From assembly GCF_004307995.1 (NCBI RefSeq), contig NZ_SIRE01000030.1, positions 1 to 64,000 of the forward strand: DNA of 64,000 bases. Reading direction: 5' to 3'. The position numbers and the translations under genes were made by a program. The notes beneath the pieces were generated by a model. The model was given only the letters and a program-made list of their open reading frames with translations. It was not told the DNA's origin and ran no database searches. Origin of the DNA: Paenibacillus thalictri (lineage in GTDB: Bacteria; Bacillota; Bacilli; Paenibacillales; NBRC-103111). This document shows, piece by piece, positions 15,531 through 24,640 of the stretch (the first letter of the stretch is position 1; every line of letters begins with the position of its first letter).

Positions 15531-16294
15531 ATGACTGGATTAGCAGGTAAAGTTGCTTTGGTTACGGGCGCAAGCCGGGGAATTGGACGTGCCGTCGCGA
15601 CACGTTTAGCGCAAGAAGGAGCATTGGTAGCCGTTCATTACGGCACGAACCGAGCCGCTGCGGAAGAAGTGGTACACAACATTGAGCAGAGTGGAGGGGC
15701 TGCTTTCGCGATTGGTGCGAAACTCGGTTCTTTAGAAAGCATCCAGACACTTTATCAGACATTGGATGTATTGTTGAAAGAGCGTACAGGCGACGCTACT
15801 TCGATATACTAGTGAACAACGCAGGGATCGCCTTAGTAGCCCCAATCGAGGATACTACGGAAGAAGCATACGATGAAATTATGAATATAAACGTAAAAAT
15901 GCCATTTTTCCTGACTCAACAAGCTTTGCCGCGCTTACGAGACGAAGCCCGAATTATTAACTTGTCGTCCTCTATAACAAGAATTTCCCTGCCTGCCATT
16001 CCGGCATACAGCATGACCAAGGGGGCCATCAACACGCTGACACTCGCTTTATCCAGCCAACTCGGCTCTCGCGGAATTACGATTAATGCCATCCAACCTG
16101 GATTCGTCGCCACGGATATGAACGCCGCAATGCTGCAAGATCCTGTCTCGCAAAAATATGGCGCTGATTTTTCTATCTTTGGAAGGTGGGGGCAACCGGA
16201 GGATGTCGCGGATATAGCCGCTTTTCTGGCTTCCTCCGACAGCCGCTGGATAACCGGGCAATTGATCGATGCCAGTGGCGGCTCACATTTGTAA
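15531..16294 (+). pseudogene. Short-chain dehydrogenase/reductase gene broken by one frameshift
   Basis: The first frame (from ATG 15531, after AGAGGAG) encodes the NAD(P)-binding start GKVALVTGASRGIGRAV and runs to about 15800. The second frame resumes with FDILVNNAGIALV and continues through NLSSSITR (catalytic Ser), YSMTK (catalytic Tyr and Lys), GITINAIQPGFVATDM and a C-terminus typical of glucose/3-oxoacyl reductase-like SDRs. Joining the frames gives a normal SDR of about 250 residues. The break near 15795-15800 fits loss of one base. All active-site residues survive, so this is a very recent inactivation or a sequencing error. An inverted repeat CTTGTGT/ACACAAG (15480-15516) just upstream may be an operator. 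Confidence 0.8.
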
Positions 16295-16344
16295 ATCCGG
16301 AAATAGTGAATCGCTGATAAACGGTCTCAAAAACCTCCAACCCT

Positions 16345-16383
16345 AAAAGCGGCGTCGGGCAATCGTCCCGACGCTTTTCTTTA
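16345..16383. terminator. Shared terminator between the SDR gene and convergent marR gene
   Basis: CGTCGGG (16353-16359) pairs with CCCGACG (16367-16373), with an A-tract on the left and TTTTCTTT on the right, so it can stop both converging transcripts. Confidence 0.8.
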
Positions 16384-16424
16384 CCCACTCATATCTTGTA
16401 TCTTTTCCCCGATGCTTCTCTTTC

Positions 16425-16865
16425 TTATTTTGGAAAATCCCCCAGGATTTTTGAGGCGAGAGCAATAAATTGGGAGCGTTCATTCTCACTAAGGACTTCG
16501 GTTACCGTGTTAATTTGTTGTTGGATCTCACGAACGGCTAATTGCACAAGTTGCTGCCCTGCGGGTGTCATTCTTACATGGATTACACGTCGATCGTGTT
16601 TAACATTTATGCGTTCGACTAGCCCGCGGCGTTCCGCGCGATCGATCAGACCGGTAATGCTGGATTTGTCGAGGTTGAGATACTGTGCCAATTGTAACAT
16701 GCTCAATTCTCGATCCCGCAAAATTCCGAACAGCCGAATTTGTATGTTCGAGACATCATGATCGGCTCCTACACGGTTAAGTATAGCTTGGACAAGGAAT
16801 GATAGTTGTACTAAGCTATCCAACATCGATAGGTTTCTTTGCAACGTAGAGTTGTCGTCGTTCAT
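16425..16865 (-). CDS. MarR-family transcriptional regulator
   Basis: This 146-residue winged-helix repressor has the MarR core: helix-turn-helix LSMLQLAQYLNLDKSSITGLIDRAERRGLVER, and the wing KHDRRVIHVRMTPAGQQLV. It is divergent from a zinc-independent oxidoreductase gene. The palindromes over that promoter (16976-17002) are the likely operator, released by a quinone, phenolic or oxidant ligand. No Cys is present, so a thiol switch inside the protein is unlikely. Confidence 0.92.
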   Translation of the reverse strand: MNDDNSTLQRNLSMLDSLVQLSFLVQAILNRVGADHDVSNIQIRLFGILRDRELSMLQLAQYLNLDKSSITGLIDRAERRGLVERINVKHDRRVIHVRMTPAGQQLVQLAVREIQQQINTVTEVLSENERSQFIALASKILGDFPK

Positions 16866-16958
16866 CAGTAATTCACTCCAGACTAGCTGTTTCTAAACAA
16901 GCGCTGCATTAGCCCTGCATTCCAGCTGTATATAGTTACATTGTATCACAAAAGACAT

Positions 16959-17002
16959 TGACATTGTACGTGTAACAAACTATATTGTTTGTATAACAAA
17001 CT
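16959..17002 (+). promoter_or_regulatory. Sigma-A promoter with overlapping MarR operator
   Basis: TTGACA (16959-16964), a 17-base spacer and TATATT (16982-16987) form a near-perfect promoter. ACAAAC (16976-16981), GTTTGT (16988-16993) and ACAAAC (16997-17002) make two overlapping palindromes that flank and cover the -10, an ideal repressor position. Confidence 0.8.
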
Positions 17003-17033
17003 ATTTTTGGCAAAGTCAAAAGGAGGTTTTTAT

Positions 17034-17999
17034 ATGTATGCAGCAGTTGTGCGTTCTTTCGATTCTGCAGCAAAATACGAAATGTTCGAAACGCCAAATC
17101 CTGACGGAAAACATGAGATTCTTGTCGACGTCGTTGCTGCGGGTTTACATCCTCGGGTACGATCGCAGGCAAATGGCTCCCATTACACAAGCAAAGAAGA
17201 GCTGCCGCTGATTCCAGGTATTGACGGTGTTGGTCGGCTGGAGGATGGTCAGTTGGTCTATTTCGTAGCTCCCGACACTTCCTTTGGGACCTTTGCAGAA
17301 AAATCGGTTGTCGATCTGCGGCGTAGTGTCCCACTTCCTGAGGGTGCTGACCCTGTTCAAATTGCTGCAGCAATGAATCCGGCGATGTCGTCTTGGGTGG
17401 CTCTTTGTCGCCGAGTTGAATTTCAGCAGGGACAAAAGATTCTTATCCTTGGAGCCACTGGTAATTCCGGACAAATGGCTGTGCAAATCGCTAAACTGCT
17501 TGGCGCAAGTCAAGTAATCGGAGCCGGGCGAGATCAAGAGCGTCTTCATTCACTTCCTGCGCTGGGCGCCGACGCAATCGTCTCACTTGTCGGGGAACCG
17601 GAAGAGGTTGCCGATCGACTGGGCGAAGCAGCATCTGAAGTCGATATCGTCATTGACTATCTGTGGGGGAAACCTGCTGAATCCGCGATGGTTCCTTTGC
17701 TGAAGAGGAGATCGGACCGAAGCCGCAAGTTGTCTTGGGTTCAGATTGGTTCGGTTGCAGGTCCAACGGCTGCAATACCGTCCGTTGCACTTCGATCTGC
17801 TAACTTTCAAGTGATCGGCAGCGGTCAAGGTGCCGTTTCTACTGCCGGGTATGTTGCCGAACTTCCCGCGTTGATCGACGCTATTGCGTCCGGAAAACTT
17901 AATGTGAACGCAGTATCGTTCTCCCTTTCTAAAGTTGAGGAGATGTGGGATGCGCCTATTTCCCACGAACAGCGGGTTGTGTTTATCCCGACGAAGTAG
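17034..17999 (+). CDS. MDR-superfamily NADPH:quinone oxidoreductase-like protein
   Basis: This 321-residue protein is a medium-chain dehydrogenase/reductase without the zinc ligands of alcohol dehydrogenases. It has the GroES-like N-terminal domain and a Rossmann domain with ILILGATGNSGQMAVQIAKLLGA, where a Gly-rich loop binds NADPH. Members reduce quinones or other electrophiles. AGGAGG precedes the ATG at 17034 by 8 bases; an upstream in-frame ATG at 16989 lies within the promoter and is rejected. It forms an operon with the cupin gene and is divergent from marR. Confidence 0.88.
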   Translation: MYAAVVRSFDSAAKYEMFETPNPDGKHEILVDVVAAGLHPRVRSQANGSHYTSKEELPLIPGIDGVGRLEDGQLVYFVAPDTSFGTFAEKSVVDLRRSVPLPEGADPVQIAAAMNPAMSSWVALCRRVEFQQGQKILILGATGNSGQMAVQIAKLLGASQVIGAGRDQERLHSLPALGADAIVSLVGEPEEVADRLGEAASEVDIVIDYLWGKPAESAMVPLLKRRSDRSRKLSWVQIGSVAGPTAAIPSVALRSANFQVIGSGQGAVSTAGYVAELPALIDAIASGKLNVNAVSFSLSKVEEMWDAPISHEQRVVFIPTK

Positions 18000-18008
18000 G
18001 GTGATTTC

Positions 18009-18569
18009 ATGCATACTCGTGACGAAGAGAATAGGAGCTTTGGAGAATACGGTGGCGTAAAAATTTTACGTCATCCTGATGGAAGATCCGTTACCTTATT
18101 GGAGCGGGGAAATGATGAATCGGGACCTTTTTTGCGAATCGAACATCAGGTGCCCCGGCAAGGGGTGATGAATGCCCCCCATTGGCATCCGGTGCTCACG
18201 GAATCATTTGAGGTGAAGCAAGGTTTGATGCAATTTCATGTAGACGGAGTCGAGAATGTGCTGGGTTCTGGCGAACGTATAACCATTTATCCTAAGCAGG
18301 TCCATCACTTTTCGAATGTCGGCGAAGTGCCGTTGATTGGAGTGCATGAAATCCGTCCGCCTGGGCTCCACTGGGAAATGTTTGCGCTGCACCACAAGTT
18401 GGAGTGCGAAGGGAAGCTGAACCCAAGCGGTGTACCGTATAATCCGCTTTGGCTTGGCGTCATTTGGAAATACGGGGATGGATATCTTGCCAGTCCTCCG
18501 GCTGTCGTACAGAAAGTGGTGCTGGGCGGCTTAGCTCATCTTGCTAAAGTGTTTGGATACCGGATATGA
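18009..18569 (+). CDS. Cupin-domain protein
   Basis: This 186-residue protein has a single cupin barrel. Metal-ligand positions appear as HWHP (about 57-60) with Glu in TESFEV, and a later His in KQVHHFSN. The hydrophobic C-terminus (VVQKVVLGGLAHLAKVFGYRI) could associate with the membrane. It starts 9 bases after the oxidoreductase stop with a weak ribosome site, so it is probably translated by coupling. A role with the quinone-oxidoreductase-like enzyme, under MarR control, is inferred. Confidence 0.8.
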   Translation: MHTRDEENRSFGEYGGVKILRHPDGRSVTLLERGNDESGPFLRIEHQVPRQGVMNAPHWHPVLTESFEVKQGLMQFHVDGVENVLGSGERITIYPKQVHHFSNVGEVPLIGVHEIRPPGLHWEMFALHHKLECEGKLNPSGVPYNPLWLGVIWKYGDGYLASPPAVVQKVVLGGLAHLAKVFGYRI

Positions 18570-18743
18570 TTTATCATTTTATGTGGAAATTTAACTGTAA
18601 AATTCCGTGGTTTTATAGGCAAGATATGCCCAGTTCTTCCAGCCCATAGGCCGGTCTTTATTTTGTCATAATTTAAGCGAGACTCTTGAGCGATTTTAGA
18701 CTATAATAAATAGTCTGTGGTGAGGATTTCGGCGCAGGAAAAT

Positions 18744-18761
18744 AGGTATTTATACATACCT
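18744..18761 (+). promoter_or_regulatory. 5' leader hairpin of the YdjO-like gene
   Basis: AGGTAT-TTATAC-ATACCT forms a perfect 6-bp hairpin 20-35 bases before the start. A TATAAT at about 18702-18707 and a GACTAT/ATAGTC hairpin lie just upstream. Cold-inducible genes often use structured leaders; the link here is inference. The gap 18570-18743 shows no gene. Confidence 0.4.
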
Positions 18762-18779
18762 TCATTGGGAGGATTTGGA

Positions 18780-19007
18780 TTGGTCATGGCTACCATTACT
18801 ACGGAAGAACAGTCACATGAAATGAAGCACGTGCAAATTTGGAAATGCAAAGAACCCGAATGCAAGGCATGGGTTCGCGAAGAGTTCGTTACTGAGGAGA
18901 ATCCCAGCTGCCCTCTATGCAAAGGCCAGATGATTCGCAGCTACAAACATCTGCCGGAAACGCCGAAAAAGGGCAAAAAGAAATTTCTGATCGGCCGAAA
19001 AAGATAA
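18780..19007 (+). CDS. ydjO: YdjO-like cold-inducible zinc-ribbon protein
   Basis: This short protein of about 75 residues matches the YdjO family: WKCKEPECKAWVREEF and PSCPLCKGQMIRSYKHLP give a C-x4-C...C-x2-C zinc ribbon. The C-terminus is very basic (PKKGKKKFLIGRKR), suggesting nucleic acid contact. The TTG at 18780 lies at the right distance from GGGAGGA; an ATG at 18786 would leave a 13-base gap. In Bacillus subtilis YdjO is known as cold-induced with unknown function. Confidence 0.8.
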   Translation: MVMATITTEEQSHEMKHVQIWKCKEPECKAWVREEFVTEENPSCPLCKGQMIRSYKHLPETPKKGKKKFLIGRKR

Positions 19008-19040
19008 CGAACGGATCAAGTCATATACAGCCAGATGAGC

Positions 19041-19078
19041 GCGCAGTCACGGAGGACAACCGGAGCTGCGCCTTTTTG
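19041..19078 (+). terminator. Terminator after the YdjO-like gene
   Basis: GCGCAG (19041-19046) pairs with CTGCGC (19066-19071), followed by CTTTTTGTTTTATTTTTTT. Confidence 0.7.
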
Positions 19079-19099
19079 TTTTATTTTTTTAACTTATAG

Positions 19100-20905
19100 T
19101 TACTTGACCGGATTCGGTTGTACGGCCGCGATCCGGATTGTCACGGTTGTGCCTTGGCCCGGCTCCGATGTGATGTGAACATATCCTCCGCTTCCCGAGA
19201 ATAACCTCACGCGTTCATGCATGTTGTACAAGCCGTATCCCCCGGTCTGCTCCCCAGGCGCGGGCGGCTTCAGCAGCTTCGTCATCTTGTCCGGTGCAAT
19301 GCCGGTACCGTTGTCGGTTACGGTAAACAGGAGGAAACCGTGGTCTTGACGTCCGGTGATTGTGAGCAGGCCATGTGTGCCGCGGTTTTTGTGAATGCCG
19401 TGAAGCAGCGCATTTTCGATGACCGGCTGCAGCGTAAGCTTGGGAACGATATAATCCAGCACCTCCGGAGCAATGTCCATCTCTGCCGTAAATTCATCTT
19501 CAAAACGGACGGATTGAATATATAAATAAGTTTCCGCCAGCTTGATTTCATCTTCGGCGCGCACCAGGTCTTGGCCTTGGTTCAGCGTCAATCTGAAATA
19601 TTTGGATAAAGCGTCCATCATCAGGCTGATATCCGTCGCCCCGCGGCGAACCGCCATCCAATTGACCGCTTCCAGCGTATTGTAGAGGAAATGGGGATTG
19701 ATCTGCGCTTGCAGTGCCTTCAGCAGCGCTTCCTTCTCATGAATTTGCGCTTGCAGCGATTGCTCGGTCAGCATTCTGACCGTTCCGATCATGTGGGAGA
19801 TGCTTTTTTCCAGCATCAGCATATTTCCCTGACCTTGGGCGAACCGGGTTTCCGTATCTTCGATTCCTTCTTTGCGCATCGTATCGATCAGTTTTTTAAT
19901 CCGGCGTGCCATGCTTTCCGCAATAAAAGCAAATACAAACGACAGCGTGATTACAAACAGCACAAATGTAAACAAAATCGCAATGATGCCCGATACGCGG
20001 TTTAAGGAGGTGCTTTTGGCGGAAATATCCGTTAAAGGCACCTGCACGATCATCTTCCAGCCGGTGGCCGGAATCGTATGAAACACCGTCAAATAGCCGG
20101 GATCTTGACCGCTTGCCGTAAAATAACCTTCATCTTGGCCGGCGATTGCAGCTTTTTGCTCCGCGGTTAACACGGGGTTCCGGTCGGCCCGGGAAATGAC
20201 TTGGCCTGATCGGTCGGCGATGCCGACGGTTTGACCCGCTGCGAATATGACGGAATAAAACATCTTAAACGCTTCCTGCTCCTTGATGTCGATCATCAGC
20301 ACGCCAAGCGGATCATCGTAGTTTTTCGGATTGCGAAGCATACGGGTCGAAGAAATAACGGGCACATCCTCCTGATTTTCCGCAAAATGCTCGACATACG
20401 GCGCCGACCAATAAATCGCCCCGTTGCGGGCCAATACCGCTTCGTACCAGCTCCGCTTTTTCATATCGTCCAGCGGGAAAAACTGGATGCCTTCGCGGGA
20501 ATATTGCAGAGTGGGCCGGATAAACAGCCTGACGTAATACACCTCGCGGTTGTTCTGTGCGCTGTTGATGATCGTTTTCAGCTCATTCATCGCTTGAACC
20601 TGGCGAAAACTCGCAAAGCCGTCGGCTTCCATGCTTAAATAGCTGAACAAATTCGGATTGGAGATTAGCATATCCGAAACGTTGGCCACGCTGTCGAGCT
20701 TATAGCTGATGTTGATTTCAACTTGCTTCAGCGTTTGCTGCATGGATTGGATAAATTCCTGCTTGGCGATATCCGACGATTTTAAATAATACACGTAAAG
20801 CAGCGAGCTGCTGGGCATTAGGATCAACAGTAAATACAACGTAAAAATACGTCTGCGGACGGTGACGGCGCTGAGCAGATGCCAATAACGCTGCAGCGTT
20901 GTCAT
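19100..20905 (-). CDS. YesM-type sensor histidine kinase
   Basis: This 601-residue kinase belongs to the LytS/YesM (HPK8-like) class. It has an N-terminal membrane helix (about 18-38), a large extracellular Cache-type domain, a second helix (about 300-325), a HAMP region, the His-kinase motif QINPHFLYNTLEAVNW with the phosphorylated His, and an ATPase domain with PVIENALLHGI and GGYGLYNM. Its ATG overlaps the response regulator stop by 4 bases. It pairs with the YesN-like regulator and faces an ABC sugar transporter, so it probably senses an oligosaccharide outside the cell. Confidence 0.93.
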   Translation of the reverse strand: MTTLQRYWHLLSAVTVRRRIFTLYLLLILMPSSSLLYVYYLKSSDIAKQEFIQSMQQTLKQVEINISYKLDSVANVSDMLISNPNLFSYLSMEADGFASFRQVQAMNELKTIINSAQNNREVYYVRLFIRPTLQYSREGIQFFPLDDMKKRSWYEAVLARNGAIYWSAPYVEHFAENQEDVPVISSTRMLRNPKNYDDPLGVLMIDIKEQEAFKMFYSVIFAAGQTVGIADRSGQVISRADRNPVLTAEQKAAIAGQDEGYFTASGQDPGYLTVFHTIPATGWKMIVQVPLTDISAKSTSLNRVSGIIAILFTFVLFVITLSFVFAFIAESMARRIKKLIDTMRKEGIEDTETRFAQGQGNMLMLEKSISHMIGTVRMLTEQSLQAQIHEKEALLKALQAQINPHFLYNTLEAVNWMAVRRGATDISLMMDALSKYFRLTLNQGQDLVRAEDEIKLAETYLYIQSVRFEDEFTAEMDIAPEVLDYIVPKLTLQPVIENALLHGIHKNRGTHGLLTITGRQDHGFLLFTVTDNGTGIAPDKMTKLLKPPAPGEQTGGYGLYNMHERVRLFSGSGGYVHITSEPGQGTTVTIRIAAVQPNPVK

Positions 20906-22515
20906 TGATATTTGCCCCTGAATTCGGAAGGGGTCAGCCCGGTATGCTTCTTGAATATTTTGCTGAAGTAACTGGAATCGCTGTATCCGACGGCGCTGCT
21001 GATGTCGTACAGCTTGTATTTCAGGTCGGCCAGCATGCCGATCGCTTTTTCCATCCGCACTTTGGTTACATATTCGTTGATCGTTTCGCCGGTCTCCTGC
21101 TTAAACAGCAAACATACGTAAGTGGAGGTCAAATATATGTGGGCGGCAATATCGTTGATCGTCAGATCGCTGTGAAAATGTTTTCCTACATATTGCTTGA
21201 CCTGCTCTACAACCAGGCCCGAGTGATTGTCCCGTTTCGTATGAATTAGATTGCAAATCAGCTTGAAATAATCAAGCAGCAGCCGCTTCATATCATCGAC
21301 GGTTTCCAGCCGAAACAGCCGGTCGGAAAAATCCAGTTCGCGCGCGGACCAGCTGTCGTCATGCAGCTTTAATTCGAACAACAGCCCCGAGCCGGTCAGC
21401 ATCAGCTGCATGGCGGTGTTTTGGCAGTAACGCAAGCTGGCGTTGCGGTATTCGCTTAACTGGGCGAACAATCCGCTGATGAGCGCCGCCGTCTTCTCAT
21501 GATCGCCTGCCTTCAGCAGCGAAGCGCATAGTTCCAAATCTTGCCCGGTGAGCCGGAAGGTTGTCCCTGAATGCGCTTGCAAACTATCCAAGGTAATAAT
21601 TTGATTTTTGCCCAAGAAGAGCTTATGATTGGCCGCCTGCGAAGCTGCATAATACGATTCCGGCAGTTCGCCCAGCACTTCGGCGGTGTGTCCGATGCCG
21701 ATGGTAACGCTGATTTTGAGCAGCTTGCCGAGCGTTAATTTCATGTCGCTGAACATGCCGTACAGCCGGTCGTCCGCTTCCGAAGAAGCCAAGCGAAGCA
21801 AACATACATATTCTCCCGAGCGGTTTTCGAATACGTATCCTTCCATATTGGAATCAATGACTTCCTGGCAAATGTTGATCACGGCAAAAGCAAGCAGCTG
21901 CTTCTCCCGCTCCGGCATCGGCGAAAGCTTGTCGGCGCTGTCGTCGATGCGGACGACGGCAACGATATATCGGCCTTCCGCAGGGAGTGTGATGTCGAGC
22001 AACTTCAGCTTCTCGTCCAGCGCAGCCGCCTCGCCGCCCCCGTCGCGAATGAGCGTCATCAGAAATTTTTCTTTTAATAACGGCATGCTTTGCAGCAGCT
22101 TGGTGTTCATGCGGTCCATCATATCCCGCTGTCTTTCGTCTTCGCGGATCAGTTCGACGACTCTCTCCATCACTTTGTCCAATTCGGCAAAATTAAGCGG
22201 CTTTAAAATATAATCGACGGCGTTTAGCTGAAGCGCCGATTTTACATATTCGATGTCGTTGTGACCGCTGATAAACAAAATTTTAACGTGCTTCAGCCTC
22301 GCGCGCAGTTCCATGGACAACCTGATCCCGTCCATCGTAGGCATTTTTACGTCGGTCAGCACGATATCCGGCTTCAGCTCTTCGGCCAGCTGCAGGGCGG
22401 TTGTTCCGTCGTCGGCCACGCCGCATACCGTTATGCCGAACCGGCTCCAATTCACGTAATCCCTGAGCCCTTTCCGCGTTAAGGATTCGTCATCTGCAAT
22501 CAACAGCTTATACAT
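20902..22515 (-). CDS. YesN-type response regulator with AraC DNA-binding domain
   Basis: This 537-residue protein has a receiver domain (phosphorylated Asp55 in PDIVLTDVKMPTMDGI), a long middle region, and a C-terminal double helix-turn-helix of AraC type (INDIAAHIYLTSTYVCLLFKQETG ... SSYFSKIFKKHTGLTPSEFR). The ATG at 22515 (MYKLLIADDES) follows GGAG. It is transcribed with the kinase and away from the permease genes, whose promoter it should activate. Confidence 0.93.
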   Translation of the reverse strand: MYKLLIADDESLTRKGLRDYVNWSRFGITVCGVADDGTTALQLAEELKPDIVLTDVKMPTMDGIRLSMELRARLKHVKILFISGHNDIEYVKSALQLNAVDYILKPLNFAELDKVMERVVELIREDERQRDMMDRMNTKLLQSMPLLKEKFLMTLIRDGGGEAAALDEKLKLLDITLPAEGRYIVAVVRIDDSADKLSPMPEREKQLLAFAVINICQEVIDSNMEGYVFENRSGEYVCLLRLASSEADDRLYGMFSDMKLTLGKLLKISVTIGIGHTAEVLGELPESYYAASQAANHKLFLGKNQIITLDSLQAHSGTTFRLTGQDLELCASLLKAGDHEKTAALISGLFAQLSEYRNASLRYCQNTAMQLMLTGSGLLFELKLHDDSWSARELDFSDRLFRLETVDDMKRLLLDYFKLICNLIHTKRDNHSGLVVEQVKQYVGKHFHSDLTINDIAAHIYLTSTYVCLLFKQETGETINEYVTKVRMEKAIGMLADLKYKLYDISSAVGYSDSSYFSKIFKKHTGLTPSEFRGKYQ

Positions 22516-22560
22516 GTTATCGGCTCCTTCTGTCACGGTTTTCCCTGATATCAATATAGC

Positions 22561-22575
22561 ATAGAAGCGCTTTCG
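22561..22575. promoter_or_regulatory. CcpA cre-like site in the divergent regulator/transporter region
   Basis: ATAGAAGCGCTTTCG matches the relaxed cre consensus WTGNAANCGNWNNCW at 13 of 15 positions. It lies 46 bases before the YesN-like gene and about 170 before the permease gene, consistent with glucose repression. The gap 22576-22744 shows no gene. Confidence 0.4.
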
Positions 22576-22744
22576 GAGAATGCGGCCGATCGGAACACTA
22601 TAGAAAACTACCGAAAATCATACATTTGTCTAATGGCGGTAACCAGTCCGCTTCCGTACAATAAAAATCACAAGTCGGCGGTTAACCGAAGCAAAGCGAC
22701 TGTGTTTTACTTACTCAATCCGTACGGAAGGAGCACATGACAGC

Positions 22745-23710
22745 ATGTTAGAATCGGAGGTTATTGTCAAAGGGAGGCTGAAGGGGAGAAGATTATGGCA
22801 GTCAAGATACTGGAGAAAACATTACAGCTTGTATCTCATGTCGCTGCCGGGAATCGTATTTCTGCTGATTATCAAGTTTGTACCGCTATACGGGCTGACG
22901 CTGGCGTTTAAAGATTTCAACATTTTTGTCGGCAACGGGGTGCTGGATTCGATTGTCAAAAGCCCCTGGGTAGGCATGAAGCATTTTCAGGCGATTTTTA
23001 CGAAGCCGGATTTTCTGCGCGTTATCAGCAATACGCTCATTATTAGTATTTACAAGCTGGTGCTGCTGTTCCCGCTGCCGATTATCCTGGCCGTTTTGCT
23101 TGGCGAAGTGAAAAGCAACGGGTTTAAAAGAACGGTGCAGACGCTTGTTTATTTGCCGCATTTCCTTTCGTGGGTCGTCGTATTCGGCTTGTTTTATTCG
23201 ATGCTTGGCACTTACGGCATTGTCAACCAGCTTGTAGCGGGCCTTGGGTTTGAGCCGATCAAATTTTTCACAAATCCGGATTTGTTCCGAGGGCTGCTTG
23301 TCGTGTCAGACGGCTGGAAGGAGATGGGGTGGAGCGCGATCGTCTTTCTGGCGGCCATTACCTCCATTGATCCGCAGCAGTATGAGGCAGCGATGATCGA
23401 CGGAGCCAACCGCTGGCAGAAGATGCTGCATATTACATTGCCCGGCATGATGCCGATTATTGCGTTGATGCTGATTTTGCGTGTAGGCCATATTCTGAAC
23501 GCCGGCTTTGAGCAGGTGCTGGCCATGTACAACCCGTCCGTCTACAGCGTCGGCGATATTATCCAAACATATATTTACCGAATCGGACTCGGGAGGATGG
23601 ATTACAGCATCGCGACCACGCTGGGTTTGTTCGAATCGGTGATCGCTTTGATCCTAATCGCTACCTGCAATACGATTTGCAAAAAAACGCTCGGAAGAAG
23701 CATATGGTAG
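22745..23710 (+). CDS. ABC sugar transporter permease, LplB type
   Basis: This 321-residue membrane protein has six helices and the EAA loop (EAAMIDGANRWQKMLHITLPGM) that contacts the ATPase. The start LPGIVFLLIIKFVPLYGLTLAFKDFNIF is typical of the LplB family in Paenibacillus, which take up oligosaccharides and use a shared ATPase encoded elsewhere. It is the first gene of the transporter operon, with the partner permease 9 bases downstream. An ATG about 30 codons in is a less likely start. Confidence 0.93.
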   Translation: MLESEVIVKGRLKGRRLWQSRYWRKHYSLYLMSLPGIVFLLIIKFVPLYGLTLAFKDFNIFVGNGVLDSIVKSPWVGMKHFQAIFTKPDFLRVISNTLIISIYKLVLLFPLPIILAVLLGEVKSNGFKRTVQTLVYLPHFLSWVVVFGLFYSMLGTYGIVNQLVAGLGFEPIKFFTNPDLFRGLLVVSDGWKEMGWSAIVFLAAITSIDPQQYEAAMIDGANRWQKMLHITLPGMMPIIALMLILRVGHILNAGFEQVLAMYNPSVYSVGDIIQTYIYRIGLGRMDYSIATTLGLFESVIALILIATCNTICKKTLGRSIW

Positions 23711-23719
23711 GTGATGTAT

Positions 23720-24589
23720 ATGAAACGGAAGCGTAGGGTCGAACCTTTTGATGTTGTCAACGTTGTGCTGCTTGGCTTGCTCGGCGCGCTTTCGGTCGTT
23801 CCATTTATCCATGTCGCCGCCAAATCGGTAAGCGGAGAGACGGCCGTGTTAAGCGGGGATGTCAGTTTTTGGCCGATCGGTTTCAGTCTGAAGTCGCTGC
23901 AGTTTGTGATGATGCAGTCTTCCTTTTTTCAATCGTTTCTGAATTCGGTTTTTATTACAGTGCTCGGTACCTTGCTCAGCCTTGCCTTCACGGTGCTCGC
24001 GGCGTACCCTTTATCCAAAGGAACCTTGAAGGGGAAACGGCTCATTTTGTGGCTGTACGTATTTTGCATGTTATTTCACGGCGGGATTATCCCGACCTAT
24101 ATGTTGATCAAAGGTTTGGGACTGCTGAATACGTTGTGGTCGATTATTGTGCCAACGCTGATCATTCCGTTTAATATGCTTGTGGCTAAAACGTTTTTTG
24201 AAGGGCTGCCCGACGGTTTGGAGGAATCTGCGGAGATGGACGGGGCGGGTTATATGCGGATTCTCGTATCTATTGTACTGCCGGTCTCCTTGCCAATGCT
24301 GGCGACGCTGGGGTTGTTTTATGCGGTTCATTATTGGAACAGCTTTTTTTATCCGGTGTTGTTTATTAGCAAACCTGAGATGAAACCCCTGCAGGTATTT
24401 CTGTACGACATGATTACAAGCACCGAAAGCGCGACGGGCACGTTGTCCGCAGACGAAGCGTTTAATTTGTCTACGGAAGGCGTGCGGTCTGCGACCATTG
24501 TGGTATCGACGATACCGATCCTGCTTGTTTATCCGTTTTTGCAAAAATATTTTGTCAAAGGGCTGACTATCGGTTCCGTGAAAGGGTAA
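23720..24589 (+). CDS. ABC sugar transporter permease, YtcP/LplC type
   Basis: This permease of about 290 residues has six helices and the EAA loop ESAEMDGAGYMRILVSIVLPVSLPML. The C-terminus FLQKYFVKGLTIGSVKG is the family hallmark. The start could be ATG 23714 or 23720; 23720 has the better spacing from AGGTG. It works with the LplB-type permease and the binding protein that follows. Confidence 0.92.
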   Translation: MKRKRRVEPFDVVNVVLLGLLGALSVVPFIHVAAKSVSGETAVLSGDVSFWPIGFSLKSLQFVMMQSSFFQSFLNSVFITVLGTLLSLAFTVLAAYPLSKGTLKGKRLILWLYVFCMLFHGGIIPTYMLIKGLGLLNTLWSIIVPTLIIPFNMLVAKTFFEGLPDGLEESAEMDGAGYMRILVSIVLPVSLPMLATLGLFYAVHYWNSFFYPVLFISKPEMKPLQVFLYDMITSTESATGTLSADEAFNLSTEGVRSATIVVSTIPILLVYPFLQKYFVKGLTIGSVKG

Positions 24590-24600
24590 GGGGCGATTTA

Positions 24601-24615
24601 AAGAAAGCGCTTTAT
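24601..24615 (+). promoter_or_regulatory. cre-like site before the solute-binding protein gene
   Basis: AAGAAAGCGCTTTAT matches WTGNAANCGNWNNCW at 13 of 15 positions, 26 bases before the binding-protein start. It may tune the highly expressed lipoprotein gene within the operon. Confidence 0.4.
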
Positions 24616-24640
24616 AAAACCTGTGGAAAGAGGGAAACTT

